DNA from: Dehalococcoidia bacterium UBA1332 | GTDB lineage: Bacteria > Chloroflexota > Dehalococcoidia > Lucifugimonadales > Lucifugimonadaceae | Length of the DNA: 7,105 nucleotides | Direction: 5' to 3' | NCBI GenBank assembly: GCA_002306745.1 | Contig: DBSW01000112.1 | Span: 1,397 to 8,501 of the forward strand | Shown: in pieces, positions 6,027-7,105 of the stretch | Numbering within the stretch: position 1 is the first letter of the stretch | Layout of the letters: each line of letters opens with the position of its first letter | Notes under the pieces: model-generated | Database searches by the model: none | The model's input: only the letters and a program-made list of their open reading frames with translations | Told to the model about the DNA's origin: nothing | Position numbers and translations under genes: made by a program

Positions 6027-6055
6027 TTGATGGCAAAAGGGGCGACTGCTATCCT
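6027..6055 (+). promoter_or_regulatory. Candidate sigma-70-type promoter for the nuo operon
   Basis: TTGATG (6027-6032) and TATCCT (6050-6055) are separated by 17 bases; each matches the consensus hexamer at four of six positions. They sit in the 252-base gap between the alcohol dehydrogenase and nuoA, where I see no gene, RNA or clear terminator (only a T run at 5944-5950 without a convincing stem). Initiation here would leave a leader of about 130 bases before nuoA. Confidence 0.3.
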
Positions 6056-6194
6056 CCACACCGGTCTTTTTCATAGTCCTTAAACTCATATTGGTGTAAG
6101 AGTAATCGATAATTTGAGATTGGGCGAAAAAAACTGATCAGATTGAATGAGAGAAGCGAATAGCGAGCACTAATCTCGGAGTTATGCTCAGTTT

Positions 6195-6599
6195 ATGTTC
6201 GAGGATTATTTCAGTCAGTACGCATTGCTCTTGATCTTCGCCCTCGCGGCGATCTCAGTCCCTATTGGGATGATGACAATGAGCTATTTAGGCCAGTTCG
6301 TTAAGATACGGCCTTCTAGGCCTAGTCAGGTCAAGGAGAGCGCGTACGAGGGCGGAATGCCGCCATTTAGTGATCGCCCTGCGCGGTTTAACTTCCGCTA
6401 CTACTATTACGCTCTATTGTTTGTTGTCTTTGATGTTGAAACGATTTTTCTGTTTCCTTGGGCTGTCAAATATGGTGTGATGTCGCAACAGTTTGGGTTT
6501 GCTGCTTTAGGGGCAGTACTTGTATTTCTTATTGTTGTGACCTTTGGTTATGCCTACGCGTGGAGGAAACAAGCTTTGGAATGGGTGACAAACGAATGA
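6195..6599 (+). CDS. nuoA: NADH-quinone oxidoreductase subunit A
   Basis: This 134-residue membrane protein is subunit A of complex I, which couples NADH oxidation to quinone reduction and proton export; subunit A helps form the junction between the quinone site and the membrane arm. Three hydrophobic helices are visible at about 9-32, 69-91 and 100-122, the family's normal topology. The signature loop and second helix are present: ESAYEGGMPP (48-57), then ARFNFRYYYYALLFVVFD with D80 and E82 matching the conserved acidic pair, then FLFPWAV. The usual YECG of the loop reads YEGG (51-54), so the common cysteine is glycine. ATG 6195 is the only usable start in frame after the TAA at 6171-6173. 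The nearest SD-like GGAG (6178-6181) is 13 bases away, longer than usual. The gene overlaps nuoB by ATGA. Confidence 0.95.
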   Translation: MFEDYFSQYALLLIFALAAISVPIGMMTMSYLGQFVKIRPSRPSQVKESAYEGGMPPFSDRPARFNFRYYYYALLFVVFDVETIFLFPWAVKYGVMSQQFGFAALGAVLVFLIVVTFGYAYAWRKQALEWVTNE

Positions 6600-7105
6600 C
6601 CGGTCCAAAGTTGATAGATCCATACGGTACGCCCCCGGGAGCAGATCCTCGTGGCTCTTTGCAGTCGATAACTCTTGATATGGATCGCACAGAGGGTGCG
6701 ACGGTAAATCGTATGAAGTCGACCCATCTTGAGCCGTTCCCTGATCCGGTACTCGACGTACCTGATGAATTGAGTCGAAGCGTCATTGTAAGTTCGGTTG
6801 ATTATCTTCTTAACTGGGCGCGTAAGTCATCAGTTTTCCCACTACAGTCTGGTCTTGCCTGCTGTTCTTTTGAAATGATCAGTGCAGCCATGGCACGTTT
6901 TGATTTAGCTAGATTTGGTATGGAAGCCCTCCGTGCCTCGCCTCGACAGGCAGATCTTTTGATAGTAGCGGGAACTCTCACATGGAAAATGGCTGTACCT
7001 CTTCGTCGCCTATATGATCAGATGGCTGAACCGCGTTGGGTAATTTCAATGGGAGTATGTGCGACTTCTGGCGGACCTTACTACCAGAGTTACTCCGTTG
7101 TCCCT
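6596..7105 (+). CDS. nuoB: NADH-quinone oxidoreductase subunit B (3' end outside window)
   Basis: The first 170 codons of subunit B of complex I are present, starting at ATG 6596 within the ATGA that ends nuoA, which suggests translational coupling. Subunit B is peripheral and holds iron-sulfur cluster N2, the last electron carrier before quinone. Visible are the tandem cysteines C89-C90 in SGLACCSFEMI, the segment RASPRQADLLIVAGTLTWKM, RRLYDQM, and the third cluster cysteine C155 in VISMGVCATSGGPYY. The fourth cysteine lies past the window edge. About 60 residues precede the conserved core and are rich in Pro and Asp; N-terminal extensions are common in this family. The operon should continue with nuoC and further subunits downstream. 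Confidence 0.95.
   Translation, partial: MTGPKLIDPYGTPPGADPRGSLQSITLDMDRTEGATVNRMKSTHLEPFPDPVLDVPDELSRSVIVSSVDYLLNWARKSSVFPLQSGLACCSFEMISAAMARFDLARFGMEALRASPRQADLLIVAGTLTWKMAVPLRRLYDQMAEPRWVISMGVCATSGGPYYQSYSVVP

Noticed and set aside
6184..6234. Small upstream frame ATG CTC AGT ... TGA overlapping the nuoA start
   Set aside because: Only 16 codons, with GGAG just two bases before its ATG, too close to serve as an SD site. A regulatory uORF cannot be supported.
6529..6786. 85-residue minus-strand ORF across nuoA/nuoB
   Set aside because: Antisense to clearly conserved complex I subunits, with low-complexity composition.
1..7105. CRISPR array, tRNA, rRNA, insertion sequence or phage element
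   Set aside because: No regularly spaced repeats, tRNA-like cloverleaf, transposase motif or terminal inverted repeats were found by reading both strands.

Overview
The window has a moderate GC content and is densely coding, with short intergenic gaps. It looks like a chromosomal segment of a free-living, respiring bacterium. It carries the start of a complex I (nuo) operon, a threonine synthase, a Zn-dependent alcohol dehydrogenase and an extracytoplasmic-type repeat/cyclophilin protein. Several genes appear to start at TTG or GTG behind good Shine-Dalgarno (SD) sequences. The gene mix would suit a marine Chloroflexota (SAR202-like) genome. That assignment is an impression from the protein style, not something the sequence proves.

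Layout. Positions 2-1876 (+) hold the 3' part of a large multidomain protein: an Ig-like region, then a TolB/PD40 beta-propeller, then a cyclophilin-type peptidyl-prolyl isomerase. It is followed after 48 bases by threonine synthase (1925-3124, +). A GNAT acetyltransferase (3145-3759, -) converges on it. After a 278-base divergent intergenic region come two tandem small redox genes of the SelW/Rdx family (4038-4322 and 4401-4673, +). Then follow a Zn-dependent medium-chain alcohol dehydrogenase (4848-5942, +), a 252-base leader region, nuoA (6195-6599, +) and the 5' part of nuoB (6596 to the window end, +), which overlaps nuoA by ATGA.

The most notable item is the second SelW-like gene. Read conventionally it is only a headless fragment starting near 4467. 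Upstream in the same frame, an uninterrupted reading frame from GTG 4401 aligns without gaps to the upstream paralogue. It is broken only by a TGA at 4452-4454, exactly at the second redox position of the CxxC motif (CVPC in the first copy, CVP-TGA in the second). A 6-bp stem with a G-rich hexaloop starts 15 bases after that TGA, and 21 bases separate the TGA from the loop, as expected for a bacterial SECIS element. I therefore read 4401-4673 as a selenocysteine-containing SelW-like protein next to its cysteine-containing paralogue.

Apart from thrC and the nuo genes, the neighbours do not define one pathway. The two SelW-like genes form a local redox pair. nuoA-nuoB begin a translationally coupled respiratory operon that continues past the window.
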